Assembly (NCBI RefSeq): GCF_014204865.1
Contig: NZ_JACHMG010000001.1
Coordinates: 4,986,501 to 5,050,500, forward strand
DNA: 64,000 nt
From: Amycolatopsis jiangsuensis
GTDB taxonomy: Bacteria > Actinomycetota > Actinomycetes > Mycobacteriales > Pseudonocardiaceae
Reading direction: 5' to 3'
Positions 37,214 through 45,952 of the stretch are shown one piece after another (the first letter of the stretch is position 1; each line of letters opens with the position of its first letter). The position numbers and the translations under genes were made by a program. A model generated the notes under the pieces. It searched no databases and was not told where the DNA came from. It worked only from the letters and a program-made list of their open reading frames with translations.

Positions 37214-37735
37214 TCAGTTCTCGATCATGTCCACGAAATCCCGTTCGTGTCGTTCGGCCAGCCGGTTGTACCAGAGGCCGACCACGAAGAGGAACGGAAA
37301 CGGCAGCAGCCCGAGCACGATCCACGGGACCGGGATGCCGATCAGGGTGAACCGGGCGAACGCGGGCAACAGGTAGAACAGCACCGGCAGCACGCCGAGC
37401 ACCGCCACCACCAGCACGGACAGCAGCACCGAGGTCCGCAGCTGCACCTTCACCAGGTCGCGGACCAGCAGCTTTCCCCAGCTGGTCTGCTCCTCCAGCT
37501 CGACCCGCCCGCGCATCCGGCCGGACGTCTGGCGGGAGTCGGCGAGCACCACCCGCTCCCGTTTCGGCCGCACATGCGCGGGTTCGCCGGCCCGCAGCGG
37601 CTCCGGGGCCGGGGGCACCGGCTCCACGACCGCCTGGTCGTCCGACCACGATCCCAGCGTCGGATCCGGTTTGCGGACGCCGTTCGCGAGGCGGTGGTAG
37701 GGGTCTTCGGACGAGGTCACGACGGGGTCAGCCAC
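37214..37735 (-). CDS. DUF485-like small membrane partner of the symporter
   Basis: 173 residues with a polar N-terminal half of about 95 residues, two membrane helices (TSVLLSVLVVAVLGVLPVLF and VPWIVLGLLPFPFLFVVGLW) and the tail YNRLAERHERDFVDMIEN. The helix pair and tail resemble DUF485 proteins, which accompany ActP symporters. Its start overlaps the LytTR regulator by 8 bp and the symporter follows 70 bp later. Confidence 0.78.
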   Translation of the reverse strand: MADPVVTSSEDPYHRLANGVRKPDPTLGSWSDDQAVVEPVPPAPEPLRAGEPAHVRPKRERVVLADSRQTSGRMRGRVELEEQTSWGKLLVRDLVKVQLRTSVLLSVLVVAVLGVLPVLFYLLPAFARFTLIGIPVPWIVLGLLPFPFLFVVGLWYNRLAERHERDFVDMIEN

Positions 37736-38561
37736 CCCGTCCGGCGCCGACCAGCCGGTCCTTCAGCGCCCGGGTGTGCCTGCGGCTGACCGGCAGCACC
37801 TTCTCCTCGTTGCCGATCACGACCTGATAGCCGCCCTGGCCCATCCGCAGTTCGGTGATCAGCGGCAACGCGACCAGGAACGACCGGTGGATCCGCACGA
37901 ACCCGGCCTTCTCCCAGCGTTCCTCCAGCTGGGCCAGCGGGATCCGGACCAGGTGGCTGCCCTCGGTGGTGAACAGCCGGGCGTAGTCACCCTGCGCCTC
38001 CACCCAGCGCACCGACGAACGCGGGATCAGCTTCGTGGTGCCGGCCAGCTCGACCGGGATGACCTCGTCGTCGTTCTTCACCGGCTCGCCTGCGGCCTGC
38101 CCGGTGGGCGGGCCGGTGGCCGAGCTGAGCTTCTCCCGCACCCGCGCCACCGACCGGTCGAGCCGATCCTGCTGGAACGGCTTGAGCACGTAGTCGACGG
38201 CGCCGAGGTCGAAAGCGTTCACCGCCTCCTCGGCGTGGCCGGTGACGAAGACGAGCACGGGCGAGGGATTCATCGCCGCGATCACCCGCGACATCTCCAT
38301 TCCGGACAGGCCGGGCATGTCGATGTCGGCGAAGACCGCGTCGACCGTCGGCAGGCCGCCTGCCCGCCGGGCCGCCAGCTCCGGGTCGTCGTGCGAGAAC
38401 AACCGCAGCGCGTCGGACGCGTCGGATGCGCTGAACACCCGGTGCACGTGCGGGTTGTTCCGCAGGCCGTAGGTCAGTTCGTCCAGCCCTTTCAGCTCGT
38501 CGTCCACAGCCAGGACGATGAGCTTGCGGGTGTCTTCGTGAGCACTCACAGTGAACTGCAT
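37728..38561 (-). CDS. LytTR-family response regulator
   Basis: 277 residues. The receiver domain starts LIVLAVDDELKGLDELTYGL and carries the phospho-Asp in AVFADIDMPGLSG and Lys in DYVLKPF. The C-terminal LytTR DNA-binding domain is IPRSSVRWVEAQGDYARLFT, RIPLAQLEERW, FVRIHRSFLVAL and VLPVSRRHTRALKDRL. Separated by a linker of about 35 residues. It presumably answers to the LytS-type kinase two genes upstream and controls the symporter downstream. Confidence 0.93.
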   Translation of the reverse strand: MQFTVSAHEDTRKLIVLAVDDELKGLDELTYGLRNNPHVHRVFSASDASDALRLFSHDDPELAARRAGGLPTVDAVFADIDMPGLSGMEMSRVIAAMNPSPVLVFVTGHAEEAVNAFDLGAVDYVLKPFQQDRLDRSVARVREKLSSATGPPTGQAAGEPVKNDDEVIPVELAGTTKLIPRSSVRWVEAQGDYARLFTTEGSHLVRIPLAQLEERWEKAGFVRIHRSFLVALPLITELRMGQGGYQVVIGNEEKVLPVSRRHTRALKDRLVGAGRGG

Positions 38562-38648
38562 CCTGCCGACTGCCGGGTGCGATGTCCACCCCCCGCCACC
38601 CGCACAGACCCTTCGGACACCGGGAGTTCCCCCGTTTGCCCGCCGGCC

Positions 38649-39494
38649 TTACAGCCCGTACCGGGACCAGGCCGCCTTGGTGCTCACCGCGTCGAGCAAC
38701 GCGCTGGCCGCCGCCGGGGCACCGAGGCCGAGCCGGGCGAGCAACGGCTTCTTCGGCTCCGCGACCGTGATCTCCGCGCCCGGGTACCGGTCCTCGACGA
38801 TCTGCCGGAGCGAGCCGACACCGTCGACCAGTCCCAGTTCGAGTGCCTTCCGGCCGAGCCAGACGTCGCCGGTGAACAGGTCCTCGGACGTGCTGAGCCG
38901 GTCGCCGCGGCGTTCGGTGACCCAGCTGACGAACAGGTCGTGCAGCTGACTGTGCATGCGCTTCAGCCACTCGACGTCCTCCGGCTTCTCCGGGGTGAAC
39001 GGGTCGAGCCGGGACTTGTTCGTCCCGGCCGTGTGCAGCCGGCGCTCGATGCCGAACCGCTCGAGCAGGCCGGTGAACCCGAATCCGCCGCTGATCACCC
39101 CGATCGAGCCGACCATCGACGTGCTGTGCGCGTAGATCTCGTCGGCCGCGCACGCCAGCCAGTACCCGCCGGAAGCCGCGACGTCCTCGGCGAACGCGAG
39201 CACCGGCACGTTCTTCTCGTCGGCCAGCTGGCGGATGCGCTCGGCGACCAGCCCGGACTGCGTCGGCGCGCCACCCGGCGAGTTGATCTGCAACGCGACC
39301 GCCTTGAGCCGGTCGTGGCCGAACGCCCGGGTGAGTGCCGACTCGACCGCGGCCAGGTTGATCGAACCACGGGCCAGCGGCGAAGGCGTCGGGGTGATCA
39401 CGCCGTGCAGCTTCACGACGGCGACCACGTCCTTGCGTTCGATCCGGTCCCCGAGCACGGGCAGCCGGGAACTCAGCTTGTCGGTAACGCTCAT
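38649..39494 (-). CDS. S49-family signal peptide peptidase-like protease
   Basis: 281 residues. The S49 core is complete: INSPGGAPTQSGLVAERI, nucleophile Ser108 in VAASGGYWLACAADEI and general base Lys160 in AGTNKSRLDPF. No N-terminal membrane helix is visible, unlike SppA or SohB, so it may be cytoplasmic like a subset of actinobacterial homologues. It sits between the kinase and the regulator of a two-component system, 18 bp after the kinase, an uncommon place. Confidence 0.9.
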   Translation of the reverse strand: MSVTDKLSSRLPVLGDRIERKDVVAVVKLHGVITPTPSPLARGSINLAAVESALTRAFGHDRLKAVALQINSPGGAPTQSGLVAERIRQLADEKNVPVLAFAEDVAASGGYWLACAADEIYAHSTSMVGSIGVISGGFGFTGLLERFGIERRLHTAGTNKSRLDPFTPEKPEDVEWLKRMHSQLHDLFVSWVTERRGDRLSTSEDLFTGDVWLGRKALELGLVDGVGSLRQIVEDRYPGAEITVAEPKKPLLARLGLGAPAAASALLDAVSTKAAWSRYGL

Positions 39495-39512
39495 TCCTCC
39501 AGGCTAGCCACT

Positions 39513-40808
39513 TCAGTGCGCGGGCAGCATGCCCGAACGCGACCCGTGCACCGCGTCCGGCTCCTCGGCGGCCGGCGCCTGCTGCGCGGGCACGTCCGCG
39601 GAGTAGTCCGGCATGTTCGGCCGCACGCCGAGCTTGAACTTCGGCACCCGCAAGGTGACCTTCATCCCGGCACCGGGCGCGGTGTCCACGGTGAGCGCGT
39701 AGTCCTCCCCGAACACCTGGCGCATGCGCTGGTTGATGTTGCCGAGCCCGACGTGCGCACCGGTCCGGTGCGCGTTCTTCAAATCGGTGAGCTGGCGCGG
39801 ATCCATCCCGATGCCGTCGTCCTCGACGCTGATCAGCGCCTCGTGGCTGTAGTCCTGCGCGATCACCGTGACGCAGCCGCCGCTGGGTTTGCTGGCCAGG
39901 CCGTGTTTGACCGCGTTCTCCACCAGCGGCTGGATGATCAGGAACGGCACCACGACACTCAGCACCTCGGGCGCGATCTTCATCCGCACCTCGAGCCGGC
40001 CGCCGAACCGGGCGTTCTCGATCGTGAGGTAGCGGTCGATGTTGCGTAGCTCCTCGGCGAGCGTGGTGTACATGCCGGAGCTGCGGAACGAGCAGCGCGT
40101 GAAGTCCGCGAAGTCCTGCAGCAGCTCGCGGGCCTCTTCCGGATCGGTGCGGATGAGCGCGGAGATCGTGTTCAGCGCGTTGTAGACGAAGTGCGGTGAG
40201 ATCTGCGCGCGCAACGCCTTGATCTCCGCCTGCTGCAACTGGTTGCGCGACTCCTCGAGCTGCGCCAGCTCGAACTGCGTGCACACGAACTGACCGACCG
40301 CCTCGGCCATCTGCACGAGCTTGCCGCGGGTGCGCCCGACGACGATGAGCGTCGCCTGCGCCTCGCCCTCGACGAGGATCGGCACGATCGCGGCGGTCTT
40401 CATCTTGCAGGTGCCGCGGTGGTTGCACGGCATCTGGTTGTGGTTCGCGACGGCGCGGCGGTGCTTGCGCAGCGCGGTGCCGATGTCCTCCACGAGGTCG
40501 AGGTAGTGGTCGGTCGCCTCGCCAGCCCAGGAAAGCAGCGTGCCCTCGTCGTCGGTGATCCCGACGGCGAGGCAGTCGAGCACCTCGAGCAGCTCGGCGG
40601 TCATCCGGTTGGCCGCGTCCTCCTCGAGCCCGGCCCGCAGGTTCGGCGTCGCCTTGGACATCCGGTGCACAGCCTGCAGCACGGCGTCCTGGATGACCCC
40701 CTTGGGCCGGCGCGCCTTGAAGGCGAGCACGAACACCACGAGCAGCAGGACGCCGACCAGTACCCAGGGAACGACCTGCGCGTAGGGAAAGGCGGACACG
40801 ACGTCCAT
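39513..40808 (-). CDS. LytS-type sensor histidine kinase
   Basis: 431 residues from the ATG at 40808. One N-terminal membrane helix (about 12-34), then a cytoplasmic sensor region with a Cys-His cluster (HNQMPCNHRGTCKMK), which could bind metal or an Fe-S cluster. The His_kinase domain has phospho-acceptor His in SPHFVYNALNTISALIR, followed by the N-box VENAVKHGLA and G-box VGLGNINQRMRQVFG. First gene of the symporter operon; a palindrome lies about 66 bp upstream. Confidence 0.92.
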   Translation of the reverse strand: MDVVSAFPYAQVVPWVLVGVLLLVVFVLAFKARRPKGVIQDAVLQAVHRMSKATPNLRAGLEEDAANRMTAELLEVLDCLAVGITDDEGTLLSWAGEATDHYLDLVEDIGTALRKHRRAVANHNQMPCNHRGTCKMKTAAIVPILVEGEAQATLIVVGRTRGKLVQMAEAVGQFVCTQFELAQLEESRNQLQQAEIKALRAQISPHFVYNALNTISALIRTDPEEARELLQDFADFTRCSFRSSGMYTTLAEELRNIDRYLTIENARFGGRLEVRMKIAPEVLSVVVPFLIIQPLVENAVKHGLASKPSGGCVTVIAQDYSHEALISVEDDGIGMDPRQLTDLKNAHRTGAHVGLGNINQRMRQVFGEDYALTVDTAPGAGMKVTLRVPKFKLGVRPNMPDYSADVPAQQAPAAEEPDAVHGSRSGMLPAH

Positions 40809-40873
40809 GCTCTGCGCTCGACCCACCGGGTGCAAGGGTTGCTTCCCACTTTCTGTCAGGTGTGACGACCGAG

Positions 40874-40890
40874 GGTAGGCAAAGCCTACC
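40874..40890. promoter_or_regulatory. 17-bp palindrome upstream of the LytS-type gene
   Basis: GGTAGGCAAAGCCTACC is a perfect 7-3-7 inverted repeat, placed 66 bp before the kinase start. It is a plausible operator for the operon; which regulator binds is unknown. Confidence 0.5.
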
Positions 40891-41239
40891 GTCACTGCCG
40901 GTAAGTGAGATGAGGTTGCCCTGAATGGCTTACCGACCTGGCGCGGAGTGACGATCCCGTGGCCCGGCGGTCCCTTTCGCGACGACGGTGCGTAAGGGGT
41001 GAAGGGGACCTTCATGGCTTGGCTGGTGCGGACGTTGGGGTCCTGGTGCGGGCGTTGGGGTCATCGTCTTGCCTCAGCTCGTGTCGGGAACGGCCCGGCG
41101 ACGGGGACACGGTGCGGCGGACGGGGAACGCGGTGCGGCGGGGAACGCGGTGCGGCGAGAGAAGTGGAGCGGGGAGGTTGGTGACTGGCGGGGGCAACCG
41201 ACACGGGTCGCTCGCGGGGCAAGCGACACGGGTCACTGG

Positions 41240-41398
41240 CTGGACGCCGAAGTGGTGGCCCGGATCGAGCAGCTACGCCGGGAACGAAAGTGCTCCGCCC
41301 GCCGGATCGCGACCGAGCTGACTGCGCAGGGCATCACCATCTCCGTCCGCACCGTCGGCCGGCACCAACCGACGAGGGTGGCTGGCCTTGTCGGCTAG
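41240..41398 (+). pseudogene. IS481-like transposase N-terminal remnant
   Basis: About 45 residues (LDAEVVARIEQLRRERKCSA, RRIATELTAQGITISVRTVG) look like the second helix-turn-helix of IS481-type transposases; the frame then degenerates and stops at 41398. No catalytic domain or inverted repeats are found. The surrounding interval 40809-41508 otherwise holds only short repeats, such as a doubled 20-mer near 41022-41062 and a GAAGGGGACCTTC hairpin at 41001, and no full gene. Confidence 0.6.
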
Positions 41399-41432
41399 TG
41401 CCGTGCACGAAACGTCGAGCACGTCATACCGG

Positions 41433-41480
41433 CCTCGTGAGTGCGCACGCCGGTTAGAACCGGTCTCGGCACTCACGAGG
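41433..41480. terminator. Nested hairpin, terminator-like, after the glycosylase gene
   Basis: CCTCGTGAGTGC (41433-41444) pairs with GCACTCACGAGG (41469-41480); an inner palindrome CCGGTTAGAACCGG lies in the loop. It is 29 bp beyond the stop of the minus-strand glycosylase gene. Confidence 0.65.
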
Positions 41481-41508
41481 TCGCACCGTCACGGGCTCGC
41501 GGGAGTGG

Positions 41509-42369
41509 TTACTTCAGCAGGCGGGACATCCTTCGGTCCGCCAGTGGTTTGCCGCCGGTTTGGCAGGTCGGGCAGTACTGGAACGACTTGTCCGCGAAGG
41601 AGATCTCGCGGATCGTGTCGCCGCAGATCGGGCAGGGGAGGCCGGTTCGGGCGTGGACGCGGAGGCCGGAGCGTTTCTCGCCTTTGAGGCGGGCCGCGTT
41701 CTGGCCCACGGAGCGTTCGACGGCGTCCGATTCGATCTCGTGGATGGCTTCGGCCAGCACCTCCAGCGCGGACTCGGCGAGTTTGCCCACTGTCGCGTAC
41801 GGGGAGAGCTTCGCGCGGTGCATGATCTCGTCCGAATACGCGTTGCCGATGCCCGCGAGCAGGCTCTGGTCGGTGAGCGCCCACTTCAGCCGGGTGCCTT
41901 TGCCGGCGAACAGCTCACGCAGCTGCGACGCGTCCACGGCCAGCGCGTCCGGGCCCAGCCGCGCCACGCTCGCCACCTCCGCCGGATCGCGCACGATCCA
42001 CACCGCCAGGCCCTTCTTCGTGCCCGCCTCGGTCAGGTCGAAACCCGGACCGGACGCCGATTCCAGGTGCACCCGCAGCGAGATCGGTCCCTTGCCCGGC
42101 TTCAACGGCGCCGGGGACAACGCGTCCGACCAGCGCAGCCAGCCCGCGCGCGCCAGGTGGACCACCAGATGCAGGTCGCCGAGGACCACGTCCAGATGCT
42201 TGCCATGGCGGGTGGCGCCGGTGATCTCGCGGCCGTGCAACGCGGAGTAGGGCGGATCGGCGGTCTTGAGCACGCTCAGTGAGGCGACGTCGAGCCGGAA
42301 GACGGTGCTGCCCACGGCGTGTTCGCGCAGGTGGTGGGCGAGGGCTTCGACCTCGGGCAACTCGGGCAT
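41509..42369 (-). CDS. Fpg/Nei-family DNA glycosylase
   Basis: 286 residues. The catalytic N-terminus PELPEVEALAHHLREH (Pro2, Glu3 after Met removal), the H2TH region LKWALTDQSLLAGIGNAYSDE and a C-terminal zinc finger CPICGD plus YCPTCQTGG are complete. These enzymes excise oxidised bases and cleave the abasic strand. The sequence agrees with the actinobacterial Nei-like subgroup; exact specificity is not clear. It may share a transcript with the small membrane protein upstream. Confidence 0.93.
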   Translation of the reverse strand: MPELPEVEALAHHLREHAVGSTVFRLDVASLSVLKTADPPYSALHGREITGATRHGKHLDVVLGDLHLVVHLARAGWLRWSDALSPAPLKPGKGPISLRVHLESASGPGFDLTEAGTKKGLAVWIVRDPAEVASVARLGPDALAVDASQLRELFAGKGTRLKWALTDQSLLAGIGNAYSDEIMHRAKLSPYATVGKLAESALEVLAEAIHEIESDAVERSVGQNAARLKGEKRSGLRVHARTGLPCPICGDTIREISFADKSFQYCPTCQTGGKPLADRRMSRLLK

Positions 42370-42408
42370 GACCCCAGTCTCGCTCGCCCGCGGCGTTCCG
42401 GCCAGGCC

Positions 42409-42849
42409 TTACTCGACCGGGTGCAGTGGACCGTCGAAATCCGGCAGCGAATGCTTCTGGATCGTCTTCGAAATCCGCTTGACCTCACCGGACACCGTGA
42501 ACATGCCGCGGATCGTGCCGACCCAGCGCTCGGAGGGCCGGTCGCCGCCCACGTCGCCCTCGGTCTCCGCGACCACCGTCCACGGCCGGCGCAGGATCCA
42601 GCGCAACGGGAAGAACAGCAACACCAGCACGATCGCGAGGAACACCCACGCCGGAACCCGTACCTCCTCCGGGGTCCACACCACCAGCGCCACCGCGAGC
42701 ACGACCGTGACGACGATCATCGCGATACCCGGGCCGTAGCTGCCGGCGACGTCGTGTTCGAAATCGTCCGCGGTGGCGGGTGCGCGCCACTCCATCTGGG
42801 CACGGACCACCCAGTCGCGGCCGTCTTCGCCGCGCACCAGCCGGTTCAT
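42409..42849 (-). CDS. Two-helix membrane protein of unknown function
   Basis: 146 residues. A polar N-terminus with RDWVVRAQMEWR precedes two adjacent membrane helices (GPGIAMIVVTVVLAVALVVW and the WVFLAIVLVLLFFPLRWIL segment), then a cytoplasmic tail with RPWTVVAETEGD and VGTIRGMFTVSGEVKRISK. I do not recognise a named family, though this architecture is widespread in actinomycetes. It lies 39 bp upstream of the glycosylase gene on the same strand. Confidence 0.75.
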   Translation of the reverse strand: MNRLVRGEDGRDWVVRAQMEWRAPATADDFEHDVAGSYGPGIAMIVVTVVLAVALVVWTPEEVRVPAWVFLAIVLVLLFFPLRWILRRPWTVVAETEGDVGGDRPSERWVGTIRGMFTVSGEVKRISKTIQKHSLPDFDGPLHPVE

Positions 42850-42956
42850 CTGTTGCCTCCCGGGCGACGCTGAAGCTCGGTCAACGTTACCGTGCCCGCA
42901 CGGTGCAGCGCGAGGTGCTCACGCACCGTGTTCACCGCTTCGTCCGTTTTGGCTGT

Positions 42957-44546
42957 TCAGGGCGTCGAGCTCGACGAGGAATCGGCCGAATCGGTGACGT
43001 CTTCCTCGGCCCGGTCCTTCGCCGCGGACTCCGCACCGGCGGACTCCGCACCGGCGGACTCTGCACTGGCGGACCTCGCCGGCGAACCGGTCGGCGTGGT
43101 GGTGACCGAAGGCGGCAGGTACGACTCGGGCGAGGGCACGTACTCCGACGACGACGGCACGTAGTCCGGCGGCACCTCAGTGCTGTGATAAGTCGAATCC
43201 GTCGGATCCGTCGAGTCTGTCGGCGGATCGCAGTCCGGGCTGCCCGAACCGGACGGATCCGTGTCCGACCGCGATTCGGTCGACGTGTCCTGGCTCGACA
43301 TGGTCGAAATGTCGGTCGACACCTCCGTCGACACCTCGGTCGAACCGCTGGGCAGATCGTCACGCGGCGAACCGTCGGACGACGAGGACCGCCCCGCGGG
43401 AGCCGGGCCCGATCCGTCCGGCAGCTTCGGCACGTCCGCCGCACCCAGGTGCGCATCGCCGGTCTCGGGCTTCGGGTCCGCCTTGCGGGCCGCGCCGTGC
43501 AGCATCCCGGTCACGATCCGCGGGCCCTGCTGGACCTGCGGCGGCGGCTGCGACGGCTGGGGCGGTTGCAACGCCAGCTCGGGTGCCCCGCCGTCGAGGC
43601 CGACGTTCTGCACCGGATGCGAACCGAAGATCAGCGGCCCGGTGGTGAAGCTGACCGCACCGGCCGCGGCTGTCGACGCCAACGCCAGCCCGACCTTCAC
43701 CTTCGAACCGAACAACAGACTCTTCATCGCCGCCGCGACCCCACCGCCGGCCTTGCTGACGCCGATCAGCGCGGGCATCGCGACGACCAGCACCTCGGCG
43801 TGCGCCCGCAGCGACGAACAGACGTCACGCAGCTCGTCCTGCGTCGCCCGGCACGACGTGCATCCGAGCAGGTGCGCCTTGATCCGCTCGGCCTCGGCAC
43901 CGGTGACACTGCCCGCGGTGAACCCGCCCAGCTTCTCCACCACGGCACGGCAGTTCTCCGGACCGCGGTTCACCGACAGGTGTGCCTGCAGATACGCCGC
44001 CCGCAGCCCCTGCCGCGCCCGGCGTGCCAACGCGGCAGTGGCGTTCGCGGAAAGCCCGAAGTTGGGCGCGACCATCGCCGGCTGCTCGCCCTCGACCTCG
44101 GTCTGCCACAGCACCGTGCGCCACCGCTCGGGCAGGCTGGTGAACGCCGTGGTGATCAACGTGCGCTCGGCCGCGTGAGCGTGCGTGTCCGCACCCGCGC
44201 CCGCACGGAACGTGAGCTCGTCGTCGGTGACCGGCACGTCGCGCCGCGCACCGTGCCACTCCCACGACACCCGGCGGGCGACCGTGAGCAGATAGGCGCG
44301 GATGTAGTTCCGCGGCCCCGCGCCGCGGCGCAACGCCTGCAGCACGCGGAAGAACGTCTCCGCGGTGATGTCCTCCGCCTCGGACCGGTCCGAGGCCAGG
44401 TTCTGCGACAGTCTGCGCACCGCGCCGGCGTGCAGTTCGAACAGCTCCCCGAACGCGGCGTCCTCACCCTCGCGGAGCCGTTTCAGCAGTGCCTGCTCAT
44501 CGGATTCCGAGGCCGCTGGTGGCGGCGCCGTGCCCAGCTCGGTCAT
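42957..44546 (-). CDS. ECF sigma factor fused to a zinc finger, membrane helix and Ser/Thr-rich tail
   Basis: 529 residues from the ATG at 44546, with GGAGG 11 bases upstream. Region 2 (FGELFELHAGAVRRLSQNLA, EDITAETFFRVLQALRR) and region 4 (FTSLPERWRTVLWQTEVEGE) form the sigma part (about 1-185). An anti-sigma-type zinc finger follows (AHLLGCTSCRATQDEL, HxxxCxxC), then a probable membrane helix (VGLALASTAAAGAVSFTTGP) and about 230 residues rich in Pro, Ser, Thr and Asp with repeats STEVSTEVSTD and ESAGAESAGAES. Such sigma-anti-sigma fusions exist among actinomycete ECF groups. The tail would be extracytoplasmic and could sense the wall; that is inference. Confidence 0.85.
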   Translation of the reverse strand: MTELGTAPPPAASESDEQALLKRLREGEDAAFGELFELHAGAVRRLSQNLASDRSEAEDITAETFFRVLQALRRGAGPRNYIRAYLLTVARRVSWEWHGARRDVPVTDDELTFRAGAGADTHAHAAERTLITTAFTSLPERWRTVLWQTEVEGEQPAMVAPNFGLSANATAALARRARQGLRAAYLQAHLSVNRGPENCRAVVEKLGGFTAGSVTGAEAERIKAHLLGCTSCRATQDELRDVCSSLRAHAEVLVVAMPALIGVSKAGGGVAAAMKSLLFGSKVKVGLALASTAAAGAVSFTTGPLIFGSHPVQNVGLDGGAPELALQPPQPSQPPPQVQQGPRIVTGMLHGAARKADPKPETGDAHLGAADVPKLPDGSGPAPAGRSSSSDGSPRDDLPSGSTEVSTEVSTDISTMSSQDTSTESRSDTDPSGSGSPDCDPPTDSTDPTDSTYHSTEVPPDYVPSSSEYVPSPESYLPPSVTTTPTGSPARSASAESAGAESAGAESAAKDRAEEDVTDSADSSSSSTP

Positions 44547-44753
44547 CCGGCAAGGCACCTCCTCCCCCGAAGGACTCACCATTCGGTCGAATGGGGACAC
44601 CATACGGAGCGAAAAGCCAGTCGTCACCCCTTGTACGCCCGATGTGACACCGAAGCACCGCGTCCCGCAGGCCGATCGGGCACCCGGGGCCCCCGAAAGT
44701 GCCGGCCGGAGCTGGGTATATAGTGTGTGCACACCGAGTACCACTCGGTTAAC

Positions 44754-44826
44754 GCGGATGTAGCGCAGCTGGTAGCGCATCACCTTGCCAAGGTGAGGGT
44801 CGCGGGTTCGAATCCCGTCATCCGCT
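44754..44826 (+). tRNA. tRNA-Gly (GCC)
   Basis: A 73-base cloverleaf: acceptor arms GCGGATG and CATCCGC, D-arm GCGC, anticodon stem TCACC/GGTGA with loop TTGCCAA giving anticodon GCC, and T-arm GCGGGTTCGAATCCCGT. No CCA is encoded. A possible -10 (TATAGT) lies about 35 bp upstream. No integrase or att duplication was seen next to it. Confidence 0.96.
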
Positions 44827-44887
44827 CAGGACCTGGTACCCGTGTGCCCACGGAGAGCGTGGGCGGGCGGGTCCTTCGCCATACTGC

Positions 44888-44906
44888 CCGGGGGCCGAGC
44901 CCCCGG
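44888..44906 (+). terminator. GC-rich hairpin after tRNA-Gly
   Basis: CCGGGGGC pairs with GCCCCCGG over a 3-base loop, 62 bp downstream of the tRNA. Likely its terminator, although no U-tract follows. Confidence 0.55.
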
Positions 44907-45129
44907 AGCCCCTGCGGTGCCATCGGTGGCCGGATCGTACGTGGTGAGTAAAAGTCGGTGACTGATGTGGTGGCGCCGGTGACTGATGCGGTGGCGTGAT
45001 CGGCGGCGGGTGGCTGGGCCGGGTGATCGGCCGAGGATCGGTGACCGGATTGACCTGGTGGCCATCTGCCGGGTGGCCGAGCTTGCTTCGGCTAGTGGGA
45101 TCAGCCTGGTGACCAGGAGGTCGGCGGCT

Positions 45130-45830
45130 CGGGTACGGGGCCGGTGAGCGGGGGTCTCGGGTAGCGCTCCACTGGAGCCAACGTGGCCCGGGCACCACTG
45201 CAGCGACCGGGGCACGACACCGCCGGAGCCAGCGTGCCCCGGAGACCAGCGGAGCAAACGGACACGGCACCGCCGAAGCCAACGTACCCCGAGCATGGCA
45301 CCGCCGGAGCCAGCGTGACCCGGGCAACCGGGCACGGCGCTTCCCGGAGGCAGTCGGAGCAACGCGACCCGGGTAACCGGGCACGGCACCACCGGCATCA
45401 CCGTGACCCCGGCACGGCACCACCGAACCCAACCCGACCCCGGCACGGCCCGAGCAACCGGACATGGCACCACCGGACCCAACGCGACCCGGGTAACCGG
45501 GCACGGCACCACCGAACCCAACATGACCCGGGCACCGGCCCGAGCAACCGGACACGGCGCGTCCCGAAGCCAGATCGGAGCAACGCGCGACCTGGGAGCC
45601 ACTCGAGCCGACGGCGACCCGGACATCACCGGAACCGGTGCGGCTCAGGCACCACCAGAACCAACGCCACCCGAGCACCACCACCACCCGCCACCCGGGC
45701 ACCACCCGAAGCGGCGCCACCCCGAACACCACCAGAACCGGAGCCACTCGGGCACCACCAAACCCGGCACCGCCCGGACACCAGCAAACCCAACACCCCC
45801 GGCACCCCAGAGCCGGCGTGGCATCGGGGC
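45130..45830. repeat. Degenerate array of about 30 bp with higher-order 120-bp period
   Basis: The interval 44907-45952 has no supported gene. Units like GGCACGGCACCACCGGA plus an ACCCAACGCGACCC-type spacer recur; a 34-bp block starting AACGCGACCCGGGTAACCGG is repeated exactly 120 bp apart (45361 and 45481). Toward 45650-45810 the unit becomes a CACCACCAGAACC type. Long frames on both strands just read the repeat. Confidence 0.8.
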
Positions 45831-45952
45831 GTGCGCGTGGGGTCTCGGTGTGGGGGTTTTGGGCGGGTTGGCGGGGGTTTTTCACGTGGTGTTCCGATGC
45901 TGTTCGCGGTTGTCACCTTTGTGAGTGACCACCGCGGATCAGGGTGGCTGCC

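Noticed and set aside
37776..40428. Very long frames on both strands over the LytTR, S49 and LytS genes (757 and 813 codons)
   Set aside because: Shadows in other frames; the true genes have receiver, protease and kinase motifs and normal starts.
44754..44826. tRNA-Gly as an attachment site of an integrated element
   Set aside because: No integrase gene and no duplicated tRNA 3' end were found in the window.
44818..45885. 355- and 257-codon frames across the array after tRNA-Gly
   Set aside because: They only translate the tandem repeat, on both strands, with no start signals or conserved domain.
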